NCBI RefSeq assembly: GCF_032477075.1
Contig: NZ_JAWDXO010000041.1
Location: forward strand, 1 to 27,454
DNA length: 27,454 nucleotides
Origin: Fusobacterium sp.
GTDB taxonomy: Bacteria > Fusobacteriota > Fusobacteriia > Fusobacteriales > Fusobacteriaceae
Reading direction: 5' to 3'
Made by a program: the position numbers and the translations under genes. Below, piece by piece: positions 16,876 to 23,770 of the stretch (position 1 is the first letter of the stretch; each line of letters starts with the position of its first letter). The notes below the pieces were generated by a model, which was not told the origin of the DNA, ran no database searches, and saw nothing but the letters and a program-made list of their open reading frames with translations.

Positions 16876-16904
16876 TTGCAAATAAAAAAACATTATGTTA
16901 CTAT
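16876..16904 (+). promoter_or_regulatory. Putative sigma-70 promoter of the butyrate operon
   Basis: TTGCAA (16876-16881), a 17-bp spacer and TACTAT (16899-16904). The predicted start near 16911 gives a leader of about 70 nt. Confidence 0.6.
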
Positions 16905-16921
16905 TAAATTGAAGCTACAAT

Positions 16922-16953
16922 AAAACTCACTTTATCAGAATCTGAGTTTTTAC
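16922..16953 (+). promoter_or_regulatory. Terminator-like hairpin in the thiolase leader
   Basis: AAAACTCA (16922-16929) pairs with TGAGTTTT (16943-16950) around a 13-nt loop, and the right arm runs into TTTTTA. It lies between the predicted promoter and the thiolase ribosome binding site, so it could act as an attenuator or as a 5' stabilising hairpin. The stem is AT-rich and weak. Confidence 0.5.
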
Positions 16954-16982
16954 ACTTGATGAATGAATGGAGGAATAAAATT

Positions 16983-18164
16983 ATGGCAAAAAAAATAGTT
17001 TTAGCAGGAGCATGTCGTACAGCAATTGGATCTATGGGAGGAGCACTAAGTGGAGTTGCAGCAGCAGATTTAGGAGCACTAGTAATAAAAGAAGCATTAA
17101 ACAGAGCAGGAGTGCCTGCTGAGAAAGTAGATCATGTATACATGGGATGTGTAATTCAAGCAGGGTTAGGGCAAAATGTAGCTCGTCAATCTTCTCTAAA
17201 AGCAGGATTGCCAATAGAAACACCTGCAGTAACAATCAATGTAGTTTGTGGTTCAGGATTAAATGCAGTAAATATGGCAGCAGCAATGATTCAAGCTGGA
17301 GAAGCTGATATTGTTGTAGCTGGAGGAACTGAAAATATGTCAGCAGCTCCTTATTTACTAAATAAAGCTCGTTATGGATACCGTTTAGGAAATGGAGAAA
17401 TTATTGATTCAATGATAAATGATGCTCTATGGGATGCATTCAACAATTATCATATGGGAGTAACAGCAGAAAATATTTGTGACCAATGGGGACTGACAAG
17501 AGAACAATTAGATGAATTTGCAGCAGCAAGTCAGCAAAAAGCTGTAAAGGCTCAAGAAGAAGGAAAATTTGATGCAGAAATAGTTCCAGTAGTTATAAAA
17601 GGTAAAAAAGGAGATACTGTAGTTTCTAAAGATGAAGGACCAAGAGCTGGTACTACAGCTGAAGGAATTGCTAAATTAAAACCAGCATTTAAAAAGGATG
17701 GAATGGTTACAGCAGCTAATGCTTCAAGTATCAATGATGGTGCAGCAGCAATAGTTGTAATGAGTGAAGAAAAAGCTAAAGAACTTGGAGTTACTCCAAT
17801 GGCTACTTGGATAGCTGGAGCTCTTGGAGGAGTAGATCCAAAAATTATGGGAATTGGACCAGTAACTTCTACTAAAAAAGTATTGGCAAAAACTGGAATG
17901 ACAATAAATGATTTCGATTTAATTGAAGCTAATGAAGCTTTTGCAGCCCAATCACTTGCTGTAGGACATGATCTTGGATTTGACATAGCTAAATTGAATG
18001 TAAATGGAGGAGCTATTGCTCTGGGACATCCAGTAGGAGCTTCAGGATGCCGTATTCTTGTAACACTTCTTCATGAAATGGCTAAACGTGATGCTAAAAC
18101 TGGTCTGGCTACACTTTGCATTGGTGGTGGAATGGGATGTTCTACTATTGTTAAGAGAGACTAA
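16983..18164 (+). CDS. thlA: Acetyl-CoA acetyltransferase (thiolase)
   Basis: A 393-aa biosynthetic thiolase that condenses two acetyl-CoA to acetoacetyl-CoA, the first step towards butyrate. The catalytic residues sit at canonical positions: Cys89 in VVCGSGLNAV, His349 in GGAIALGHPVGASG, and Cys379 in CIGGGMG. The frame extends nine codons upstream to a TTG, but ATG 16983 (MAKKIVLAGACRTAIG) has GGAGG 9 nt before it and matches the family N-terminus. It is followed by crotonase and 3-hydroxybutyryl-CoA dehydrogenase genes in the same direction. CGT codons for Arg are frequent here, unlike most neighbours, which is consistent with high expression. Confidence 0.97.
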   Translation: MAKKIVLAGACRTAIGSMGGALSGVAAADLGALVIKEALNRAGVPAEKVDHVYMGCVIQAGLGQNVARQSSLKAGLPIETPAVTINVVCGSGLNAVNMAAAMIQAGEADIVVAGGTENMSAAPYLLNKARYGYRLGNGEIIDSMINDALWDAFNNYHMGVTAENICDQWGLTREQLDEFAAASQQKAVKAQEEGKFDAEIVPVVIKGKKGDTVVSKDEGPRAGTTAEGIAKLKPAFKKDGMVTAANASSINDGAAAIVVMSEEKAKELGVTPMATWIAGALGGVDPKIMGIGPVTSTKKVLAKTGMTINDFDLIEANEAFAAQSLAVGHDLGFDIAKLNVNGGAIALGHPVGASGCRILVTLLHEMAKRDAKTGLATLCIGGGMGCSTIVKRD

Positions 18165-18208
18165 TTTTATTCTTAAATAAAAATATAACATTTAATTTTA
18201 AATATAAT

Positions 18209-18236
18209 GGATAAGGGCATAATTATGTTCTTATCC
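18209..18236 (+). repeat. Intergenic hairpin between thiolase and crotonase genes
   Basis: GGATAAGGGCAT pairs with ATGTTCTTATCC (12 bp with two G-U) around the loop AATT. Only a weak T stretch follows (TAATTTAATG), so it is more likely an mRNA processing or stability element, or a partial terminator, than a full stop. Confidence 0.6.
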
Positions 18237-18267
18237 TAATTTAATGAAATTATGGGAGGTTTGTTTA

Positions 18268-19044
18268 ATGAATTATATTACATATGAACAAGATGGATTT
18301 GTAGGAATCATAACTATCAATCGTCCAAAAGCTTTAAATGCACTTAACAGTGAGGTTTTAAAAGAATTAGATGCTTGTTTGGATGGAGTAAATCTAGAAA
18401 CTACTAGAGCTCTTATACTAACAGGGGCAGGAGAAAAATCATTTGTTGCTGGTGCAGATATTGGAGAAATGAGTACTTTGACTAAGTCTGAAGGAGAAGC
18501 TTTTGGTAAAATAGGAAATGATGTTTTCAGAAAACTAGAAACTTTCCCTATTCCAGTTATAGCTGCTATAAATGGATTTGCACTTGGTGGAGGATGTGAA
18601 ATATCTATGAGCTGTGATATCAGAATTTGTTCTGATAATGCATTATTTGGACAACCAGAAGTAGGGTTAGGAATAACTCCAGGATTTGGTGGAACTCAAA
18701 GACTTGCTCGTATCATAGGTGTAGGAAAAGCTAAAGAGATGATATATGCTGCAACTAATGTAAAAGCTGATGAAGCTCTGAGAATTGGACTAGTAAATGC
18801 TGTATATTCTTTAGAAGAATTGATGCCAGCAGCTAAAAAATTAGCTGGAAAAATAGCTAAAAATGCTCCTATTGCAGTTCGTGCTTCTAAAAAAGCTATA
18901 AATGAAGGACTAGATGTAGATATGGATAAAGCAATAGTTATTGAAGAAAAATTATTTGGAAATTGTTTTGAAAGTGAAGATCAAAAAGAAGGAATGTTAG
19001 CATTCTTAGAAAAAAGAAAAGTAGAAGGATTTAAAAATAAATAA
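18268..19044 (+). CDS. crt: Crotonase / 3-hydroxybutyryl-CoA dehydratase (enoyl-CoA hydratase family)
   Basis: A 258-aa enoyl-CoA hydratase that interconverts 3-hydroxybutyryl-CoA and crotonyl-CoA. Seen: CoA-binding/oxyanion motif FVAGADIGEM (59-68), FALGGGCEISMSCDIRI (104-120) with catalytic Glu111, and FGQPEVGLGITPGFGGTQRL with catalytic Glu131. ATG 18268 (MNYITYEQDG) has GGGAGGT 8 nt upstream; an upstream in-frame ATG at 18244 lacks one. It sits between thiolase and hbd, which fixes the butyrate-pathway assignment over fatty-acid oxidation. Confidence 0.95.
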   Translation: MNYITYEQDGFVGIITINRPKALNALNSEVLKELDACLDGVNLETTRALILTGAGEKSFVAGADIGEMSTLTKSEGEAFGKIGNDVFRKLETFPIPVIAAINGFALGGGCEISMSCDIRICSDNALFGQPEVGLGITPGFGGTQRLARIIGVGKAKEMIYAATNVKADEALRIGLVNAVYSLEELMPAAKKLAGKIAKNAPIAVRASKKAINEGLDVDMDKAIVIEEKLFGNCFESEDQKEGMLAFLEKRKVEGFKNK

Positions 19045-19062
19045 AAGTCTTTAATTTTCAAT

Positions 19063-19079
19063 TATAGAGTATCTCTATA
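19063..19079 (+). repeat. Intergenic hairpin between crt and hbd
   Basis: TATAGAG-TAT-CTCTATA is a perfect 7-bp stem with a 3-nt loop, with outer AATTAA/TTAATT-type complementarity around it. No T-run follows. It occupies the same relative place as the hairpin before crt. Confidence 0.5.
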
Positions 19080-19127
19080 CATAATTTAATTGAATCAAAA
19101 TATAAACAATTTTAGGAGGATGTAATT

Positions 19128-19967
19128 ATGAAAGTAGGAATAATTGGAGCAGGAACAATGGGATCTGGTATTGCACAAGCTTTTGCACAAACTGAAGGGT
19201 ATTCAGTAGCTCTTTGTGATATCAATGAAGAATTTGCAGCAAAAGGAAAAGCTAAATTAGCTAAAGGATTTGAAAAAAGAATAGCTAAAGGAAAAATGGA
19301 ACAAGCATCAGCAGACGCTATTTTAGCTAAAATAACTACTGGAACAAAAGAAATATGTGGAGATTGTGACTTAATAATTGAAGCTGCAATTGAAAATATG
19401 GCTATTAAAAAACAAACTTTTAAAGAATTACAATCTATTTGTAAAGCAGATGCTATGTTTGCTACAAATACTTCTTCTCTATCAATAACAGAAATTGGTG
19501 CAGGATTAGACAGACCAGTTATAGGAATGCACTTCTTTAATCCAGCTCCAGTAATGAAACTTGTTGAAGTTATTGCAGGACTAAATACTCCAGTTGAAAT
19601 GGTAGAAAAAGTAAAAGCTATATCTGAAGAAATTGGAAAAACTCCAGTTCAAGTAGAAGAAGCTGCAGGATTCGTAGTAAACAGAGTATTGATTCCTATG
19701 ATCAATGAAGCTGTTGGAATCTATGCTGATGGTGTTGCTTCTGTAGAAGGAATTGACGCTGCTATGAAATTAGGAGCTAATCATCCAATGGGACCTCTAG
19801 CTTTAGGAGATTTAATAGGATTAGATGTATGTCTTGCTATTATGGAAGTTCTTCAATCTGAAACTGGTGATTCTAAATACAGACCTCATCCATTATTAAG
19901 AAAAATGGTAAGAGGTGGAAAACTTGGTCAAAAAACAGGTAAAGGATTCTACGATTATAGTAAATAA
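19128..19967 (+). CDS. hbd: 3-hydroxybutyryl-CoA dehydrogenase
   Basis: A 279-aa NAD(P)-dependent enzyme reducing acetoacetyl-CoA to 3-hydroxybutyryl-CoA. Seen: Rossmann motif GIIGAGTMGSGIA (4-16), acidic Asp31 after the second strand, ATNTSSLSI (112-120) with the family's Ser, the catalytic His135 in GMHFFNPAPVMKLVEVI, GFVVNRVLIPMINEA, and the C-terminal GKGFYDY. The length is normal for clostridial Hbd. AGGAGG lies 8 nt before the ATG. It is last in the thl-crt-hbd unit, and a strong terminator follows. The remaining butyrate genes (bcd, etfA, etfB), often adjacent in Clostridia, are not in this window. Confidence 0.97.
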   Translation: MKVGIIGAGTMGSGIAQAFAQTEGYSVALCDINEEFAAKGKAKLAKGFEKRIAKGKMEQASADAILAKITTGTKEICGDCDLIIEAAIENMAIKKQTFKELQSICKADAMFATNTSSLSITEIGAGLDRPVIGMHFFNPAPVMKLVEVIAGLNTPVEMVEKVKAISEEIGKTPVQVEEAAGFVVNRVLIPMINEAVGIYADGVASVEGIDAAMKLGANHPMGPLALGDLIGLDVCLAIMEVLQSETGDSKYRPHPLLRKMVRGGKLGQKTGKGFYDYSK

Positions 19968-20021
19968 TTAAATTATAAATTAAAAAAAGCTGTTGCAAAT
20001 TAAAAATAGCTCAATTACTAA

Positions 20022-20056
20022 AAGCTGACTTGAAATTTTTTCATGTCAGCTTTTTC
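20022..20056 (+). terminator. Intrinsic terminator of the butyrate unit
   Basis: AAGCTGAC pairs with GTCAGCTT, extended by TGAA/TTCA after a T-T mismatch, and is followed by TTTTTC. Confidence 0.9.
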
Positions 20057-20187
20057 TATTAAAATAAAATTTGAAGATTATAGATTTGCCAGAATCATTA
20101 ATAAATATCTTATAAAATTTTTTCTATGGAAGAATACTAATTAAATTAAAATATTTTAGAAAAAATGGAAGAAGAGATGAAATAAGT

Positions 20188-20691
20188 TTGGCTACATTTG
20201 CTCAGAAAGATGGTCAATATTATATGATAAATGATTCTAAAATAATATCTTCAGACAGAAAAACTACTTCTGCTGAGGACTTAGATGAACTTATTAGAAA
20301 GAATATGGTAGTAGAAGCTACCACTCATGAAGAGTTAGCTAAGAAAATAAATGTTCCAGCAGCTGCACTTATTGCAACTGTAAAAAAATTCAATGAATCT
20401 GTTGATAAAAAATCAGATGAATTTGGAAGAGATATATGGGAAAATAAAATAGATAAGGGATCTTTCTATGCAACATTACGTTTCCCTGCATTACATCATA
20501 CTATGGGCGGAATAAAAATAAATGAAAATGCAGAGGTAATAGGAAAAGAAGGGAAGGCTGTACCAGGATTATTTGCAGCTGGAGAAGTTACTGGTGGAAT
20601 ACATGGTGCTAACAGACTTGGTGGAAATGCCATAGCCGACATTATTGTTTTTGGTAGAATTGCTGGTAAAAATGCTGCTAATGCAAAATAA
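20188..20691 (+). pseudogene. 5'-truncated flavocytochrome c / fumarate-reductase-type flavoprotein (C-terminal fragment)
   Basis: Only 167 codons remain, matching the C-terminal third of the FAD-binding-2 family (flavocytochrome c, urocanate reductase and fumarate reductase types). Seen: ATTHEELAKKINVPAAALIATVKKFNE (part of the capping domain), RFPALHHTMGGIKIN, GLFAAGEVTGGIHGANRLGG and NAIADIIVFGRIAGK. The N-terminal GxGxxG Rossmann motif and any FMN-binding domain are absent; these proteins usually have about 450-600 residues. The frame opens at 20116 with no ATG, only a TTG at 20188 and no clear Shine-Dalgarno. The remaining frame has no stops, so the loss looks recent or the fragment is still selected. 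A terminator follows. Confidence 0.85.
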
Positions 20692-20713
20692 TAACTGAAC
20701 AAAAACTTAGATT

Positions 20714-20743
20714 AGAGGCTGATTAATATATCAGTCTCTTTTA
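20714..20743 (+). terminator. Intrinsic terminator after the flavoprotein fragment
   Basis: AGAGGCTGAT pairs with ATCAGTCTCT (10 bp, one G-U), followed by TTTATA. The original gene's own terminator appears to be retained. Confidence 0.8.
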
Positions 20744-20798
20744 TAATAGTTTTATAATGAAAATAAAATATTTTTTTTTAGAAATATAAAAAAATACT

Positions 20799-20826
20799 TT
20801 GATTTTTTTTAGAAATATACTATACT
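20799..20826 (+). promoter_or_regulatory. Putative purC promoter
   Basis: TTGATT (20799-20804), a 16-bp spacer and TATACT (20821-20826). About 70 nt of leader remain before purC; no purine riboswitch-like fold is recognisable there. Confidence 0.55.
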
Positions 20827-20902
20827 TATTTTAAAGAATATTATTATCTATAAATATGTTGCTAAACTAGAAATTTATTAATTTATAGTATGGAGGAATT
20901 AG

Positions 20903-21583
20903 ATGGAAAAAGTTTATCAAGGAAAGACTAAAGATGTCTACAAATTAGAAAATGGAAATTTCCTGCTTGAATTTAAAGATGATTGTACAGGGAAAGATGG
21001 AGTATTTGATCCAGGTGAAAACTCAGTTGGATTAAAAATAGAAGGAATAGGAAAAGCTAACTTAAAGATGTCAGTTTACTTTTTTGAGATATTAAATAAA
21101 TCAGGAGTAAAAACTCATTATATTTCTGCTGATGTAGAAAAAGGAACTATGGAGGTAGTACCAGCAAAACCATTTGGAAAAGGTCTTGAAGTGATATGTC
21201 GTTTTAAAGCTGTAGGAAGCTTCTATCGTCGTTATAAGGAATATATAGCAGAAGGTGGAGACTTACCTGCTTATGTGGAGACTACATTTAAAAATGATGC
21301 TTTAGGAGATCCTCTTGTAACTAAAGATGGATTAGTAGTCCTTAATGTAATGACCCCAGCACAGTATGATTCAATGAAAGAAAAAACACAGCTTATTTCC
21401 ACAATAGTAAAAGATAGATTAGCTGAAAAAGACCTTGAACTTTATGATATTAAATTTGAATTTGGAATAGATAAAGATGGGGAAGTTATACTCATAGATG
21501 AAATAGCTTCTGGAAATATGCGTGTATATAAAGCTGGAAAAATAGTTGATCCTATGGATTTAACAGAAATGGTATTTGCATAG
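20903..21583 (+). CDS. purC: Phosphoribosylaminoimidazole-succinocarboxamide synthase (SAICAR synthetase)
   Basis: A 226-aa cytosolic enzyme of de novo purine synthesis, joining CAIR and aspartate with ATP. Seen: N-terminal QGKTKDVYKL (6-15), the ATP/substrate segment EVICRFKAVGSFYRRY with the conserved Arg pair, VVLNVMTPAQYDSMKEKTQ, and the active-site LIDEIASGNMRVY near the C-terminus. It is slightly shorter than the usual 235-240 aa, but the N- and C-termini look complete. GGAGG lies 8 nt before the ATG. It stands alone here, with no other pur gene adjacent and its own promoter. Confidence 0.95.
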   Translation: MEKVYQGKTKDVYKLENGNFLLEFKDDCTGKDGVFDPGENSVGLKIEGIGKANLKMSVYFFEILNKSGVKTHYISADVEKGTMEVVPAKPFGKGLEVICRFKAVGSFYRRYKEYIAEGGDLPAYVETTFKNDALGDPLVTKDGLVVLNVMTPAQYDSMKEKTQLISTIVKDRLAEKDLELYDIKFEFGIDKDGEVILIDEIASGNMRVYKAGKIVDPMDLTEMVFA

Positions 21584-21889
21584 AATTTTATATAATTCAA
21601 ATAAATATTATGAGAATAAAGAAATCAACTTAAGTAATTAGAAAGAGAACCTATAATATATTTTTTATTTTAACGGATTTATTCCAAAAAATTAAAAATC
21701 TACTTTTATTTTTTAAGAGAATATGATAGAATAATGATGGTCCATTGTACAAGAAGAAGTGTCTCTTTTGTAGCTTAACTTAAACAAATTAAAATTACTT
21801 CTTGTCATCACTAGGTTGACATTTTGTTTAATTTATGATATCATCTTATGGAAAAATATAATTTTTAAAATTTCTAGGAGGTTTTTAAT
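21584..21889. other. Intergenic region between purC and rpsT
   Basis: Apart from the rpsT promoter, it holds an interrupted inverted repeat, ACAAGAAGAAGT (21749-21760) against ACTTCTTGT (21797-21805), with a GC-richer patch (ATGGTCCATTG) before it. No T-run follows. A 14-codon ATG frame at about 21737 lacks a ribosome binding site. Confidence 0.5.
21816..21844 (+). promoter_or_regulatory. Strong rpsT promoter
   Basis: A perfect TTGACA (21816-21821), a 17-bp spacer and TATCAT (21839-21844). The leader is about 40 nt. Confidence 0.85.
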
Positions 21890-22150
21890 TTGGCACATTC
21901 AAGATCAGCTAAAAAGAGAATATTAGTAGCAGAGAGAAACAGAGAAAGAAATCAAGCAGTAAAATCTAGAGTTAAAACTATGACTAAAAAAGTTTTAACA
22001 ACTGTAGATACTAAAGATTTAGAAGCTTCAAAAACAGCTTTATCAGTAGCTTATAAAGAGTTAGATAAAGCAGTAAGCAAAGGAATCATGAAGAAAAATA
22101 CAGCATCTAGAAAGAAAGCAAGATTAGCTGCTAAAGTAAACGCACTATAG
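21890..22150 (+). CDS. rpsT: 30S ribosomal protein S20
   Basis: An 86-aa basic helical protein beginning MAHSRSAKKRILVAERNRERN, with the S20 C-terminal pattern KGIMKKNTASRKKARLAAKVNAL. S20 binds 16S rRNA in the small subunit. The start codon is TTG: the sequence is AGGAGG, TTTTTAAT, then TTG GCA CAT, and no ATG is available near the family N-terminus. The E. coli rpsT gene also starts with UUG, which is known to be needed for autoregulation there. It has a strong promoter and a terminator right after. Confidence 0.97.
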   Translation: MAHSRSAKKRILVAERNRERNQAVKSRVKTMTKKVLTTVDTKDLEASKTALSVAYKELDKAVSKGIMKKNTASRKKARLAAKVNAL

Positions 22151-22166
22151 GTTTTAGTATGTTTGA

Positions 22167-22194
22167 GGGTATCCAGATGTGGATATCCTTTTTT
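22167..22194 (+). terminator. Intrinsic terminator after rpsT
   Basis: GGGTATCC (22167-22174) pairs with GGATATCC (22181-22188) around AGATGT, followed by TTTTTT. The kdsC ATG is only 30 nt beyond. Confidence 0.88.
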
Positions 22195-22223
22195 CTTTAA
22201 AAAATATTCAGAAGGAGCAAAGA

Positions 22224-22730
22224 ATGATAAAATTAATAGTATTAGATGTAGATGGAACATTAACTGATGGCAAGCTCTATATGGATGATAAGGATAATAG
22301 TTTAAAGGCATTCGATGTAAAAGATGGATTTGCAATAGCTCAATGGATAAAACATGGAGGGATTACTGCCATTATCACTGGAAAGACTTCCATAATAGTT
22401 AAGCGAAGAACAGAAGAATTAGGAATACAGGAATTAGTACAAGGAGCTGGAAATAAAGTAGCTGAATTAAAAAAAATATTAGATAAATATAAAATATTGC
22501 CTGAAGAAACTGCTTATATGGGTGATGATATAAATGACTTAGGAGTGATGTCTATTGTGGGAATATCAGCAGCTCCTAAAAATGCAGTAAAAGAAGTTTT
22601 GGATAGAGTAAATTTTGTTTCTTCAAAAAATGGCGGAGATGGAGCTGTGAGAGAATTTTTTGAAAAAATAATGAAAGAAAATAATATTTGGGAAAAAATA
22701 ATAGAAAAATATCTTAATGAAGGAAAATAA
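22224..22730 (+). CDS. kdsC: 3-deoxy-D-manno-octulosonate 8-phosphate phosphatase, KdsC (HAD family)
   Basis: A 168-aa HAD phosphatase removing phosphate from Kdo-8-P for lipopolysaccharide inner core synthesis. Seen: motif I DVDGTLTDG with Asp8 and Asp10, the KdsC-type KAFDVKDGFAIAQW region, motif II IITGKTS, a motif III Lys in the GNKVAELKKIL helix region, and motif IV GDDINDL (100-106). It lacks a cap domain, as KdsC does. ATG 22224 (MIKLIVLDVDG) has AAGGAG 7 nt upstream; a longer in-frame start at 22179 lies in the rpsT terminator and is rejected. No own promoter fits in the 30-nt gap, so expression likely depends on read-through or a promoter inside rpsT. Confidence 0.9.
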   Translation: MIKLIVLDVDGTLTDGKLYMDDKDNSLKAFDVKDGFAIAQWIKHGGITAIITGKTSIIVKRRTEELGIQELVQGAGNKVAELKKILDKYKILPEETAYMGDDINDLGVMSIVGISAAPKNAVKEVLDRVNFVSSKNGGDGAVREFFEKIMKENNIWEKIIEKYLNEGK

Positions 22731-22750
22731 AAAAGATTAATATAAATAAA

Positions 22751-22780
22751 AACAGAACTCAATGTGGAGTTCTGTTTTTT
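22751..22780. terminator. Bidirectional intrinsic terminator between kdsC and the STAS gene
   Basis: AACAGAACTC (22751-22760) pairs with GAGTTCTGTT (22767-22776). Ts follow on the plus strand and the flanking A-run gives Ts on the minus strand, so it serves both convergent genes. Confidence 0.9.
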
Positions 22781-22799
22781 AATATCTTTAAGTTTATTT

Positions 22800-23120
22800 T
22801 TAAGCTGTTATAACATCCAAGTGCGAGAATTTTTCACAAAGTTCTTTGTAGTTTTGTTTTAAGTATTTGAATTCTTCTTTTAGCTCCTTAGAGGCATTTT
22901 CAACTGATATAAGGCTTTTTACATCTTTACCACATTCTTTTACTATATTAGAAAAAAGAACATAAAGAAAAGCTAATGTGGTAGCTTTTATACCATTGAA
23001 GTCTATAACAACACTATCTCCTTTTTTTATTTTCCTAGCAACCATAGAACATAATTGTAGAGCTTTCTTAGGAGATACAAGGACAGAAGTTTCAAAAATT
23101 TTGCTTAATACAAGATTCAT
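22800..23120 (-). CDS. STAS-like (DUF4325-type) domain protein
   Basis: A 106-aa soluble protein. The core ARKIKKGDSVVIDFNGIKATTLAFLYVLF matches the STAS-like DUF4325 pattern (conserved iDF.GI...t.aFl), a fold related to anti-sigma antagonists. The C-terminus is a Lys/Glu-rich helix. AAAGGAGGG lies 7 nt before the ATG and a consensus promoter sits upstream. DUF4325 proteins are often fused to or paired with HTH or ATPase domains; no such partner is next to it. The function is unknown. The stop is just before a bidirectional terminator. Confidence 0.8.
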   Translation of the reverse strand: MNLVLSKIFETSVLVSPKKALQLCSMVARKIKKGDSVVIDFNGIKATTLAFLYVLFSNIVKECGKDVKSLISVENASKELKEEFKYLKQNYKELCEKFSHLDVITA

Positions 23121-23168
23121 GATAGAACCCTCCTTTGTTATTATTATAATAAATCCTTCCTCACTTAT

Positions 23169-23197
23169 ATTATATATAGAAATTATAAAAAAGTCAA
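23169..23197 (-). promoter_or_regulatory. Consensus promoter of the STAS-like gene
   Basis: On the minus strand, TTGACT (23197-23192), a 17-bp spacer and a perfect TATAAT (23174-23169). It lies between the MORN gene end and the STAS gene, so the two need not be co-transcribed. Confidence 0.8.
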
Positions 23198-23239
23198 ACT
23201 AAAAAAATTCACATTTTACTACAAAATAGTACGTTTGTT

Positions 23240-23710
23240 TTAATCTGGGTAAACAGCTCTTCCCTTTAATTTACCATCTGGATGATAATATTTCCAGGTA
23301 CTAGTAGGAACACCATTTTTAAAATATCCTCTTACTTGAAGATTACCATTTTCATGATAAAGAAAATAGTCTCCATTATCACTTCCATTAACATAAGAAG
23401 TCTGCATAACTTTTAAACCATTTTCTTGATAGATAACATATTTTCCATTTAATTTTCCGTTTTTCCAATTTTCTATGGATTTAAGGGCGCCATTTGGAAA
23501 AAAAGTTACCCATTTACCATCAGGTTTACCATCAGTGTAGTAGTTTCTATCTTTTTTATCTACTACTTTTCCTGTAAAAGGAGTATCTTCGTTAAAATAA
23601 TATGTAACACCATTCTCTTCTCTCATTCTTGAAGCATCTGCTGTATTAGGAGCGGACAAGCTAATTAAAGATATTGCTAAAAATATTGATAAAATTAAAA
23701 TTTTCTTCAT
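23240..23710 (-). CDS. Secreted MORN-repeat protein (YwqK-like)
   Basis: A 156-aa exported protein. The N-terminus MKKILILSIFLAISLISLSA is a signal peptide with likely cleavage around residue 20-22 and no lipobox Cys. The mature part carries four or five MORN_2-type repeats, e.g. DGKWVTFFPNGALKSIENW, NGKYVIYQENGLKVMQTSY, NGDYFLYHENGNLQVRGYF and TSTWKYYHPDGKLKGRA. Automated pipelines often label such proteins 'YwqK family antitoxin', but no toxin gene lies beside it and that name should not be taken as a function. ATG 23710 with AGGTGATT upstream is preferred over the in-frame TTG two codons earlier. The location would be periplasmic or outer surface. Confidence 0.88.
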   Translation of the reverse strand: MKKILILSIFLAISLISLSAPNTADASRMREENGVTYYFNEDTPFTGKVVDKKDRNYYTDGKPDGKWVTFFPNGALKSIENWKNGKLNGKYVIYQENGLKVMQTSYVNGSDNGDYFLYHENGNLQVRGYFKNGVPTSTWKYYHPDGKLKGRAVYPD

Positions 23711-23730
23711 TTTCAATCACCTACTATTTT

Positions 23731-23758
23731 ATTTTACCGTGTTTTAAAAAAAAATCAA
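23731..23758 (-). promoter_or_regulatory. Putative promoter of the MORN-repeat gene
   Basis: On the minus strand, TTGATT (23758-23753), a 16-bp spacer and TAAAAT (23736-23731). It is divergent from the pepA promoter. Confidence 0.5.
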
Positions 23759-23770
23759 TAGATATTTACA

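Larger units (their letters stand above)
16623..16982. other. AT-rich intergenic region with thiolase leader
   Basis: No gene is seen. A small hairpin GATTAA-AAA-TTAATC (16628-16642) follows the lipoprotein stop but lacks a T-run. The right end carries the thiolase promoter (16876-16904), a leader hairpin (16922-16950) and the GGAGG site. Confidence 0.6.

Noticed and set aside
17552..17986. 144-codon minus-strand ORF inside the thiolase gene
   Set aside because: Antisense shadow of a highly conserved gene; no ribosome binding site or recognisable motif.
20744..20902. Purine riboswitch upstream of purC
   Set aside because: No recognisable three-way junction or conserved purine-aptamer loop sequences in the short leader.
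21737..21781. 14-codon ATG frame upstream of rpsT as a leader peptide
   Set aside because: No ribosome binding site, and it lies upstream of the strong rpsT promoter, so it would not be on the rpsT mRNA.
22978..23202. 74-codon plus-strand ORF across the STAS-like gene
   Set aside because: Antisense to the STAS-like gene and across its consensus promoter; no ribosome binding site.
23240..23710. MORN-repeat protein as the antitoxin of a toxin-antitoxin pair
   Set aside because: It has a signal peptide and no adjacent small toxin-like gene; the antitoxin label is only a naming convention.
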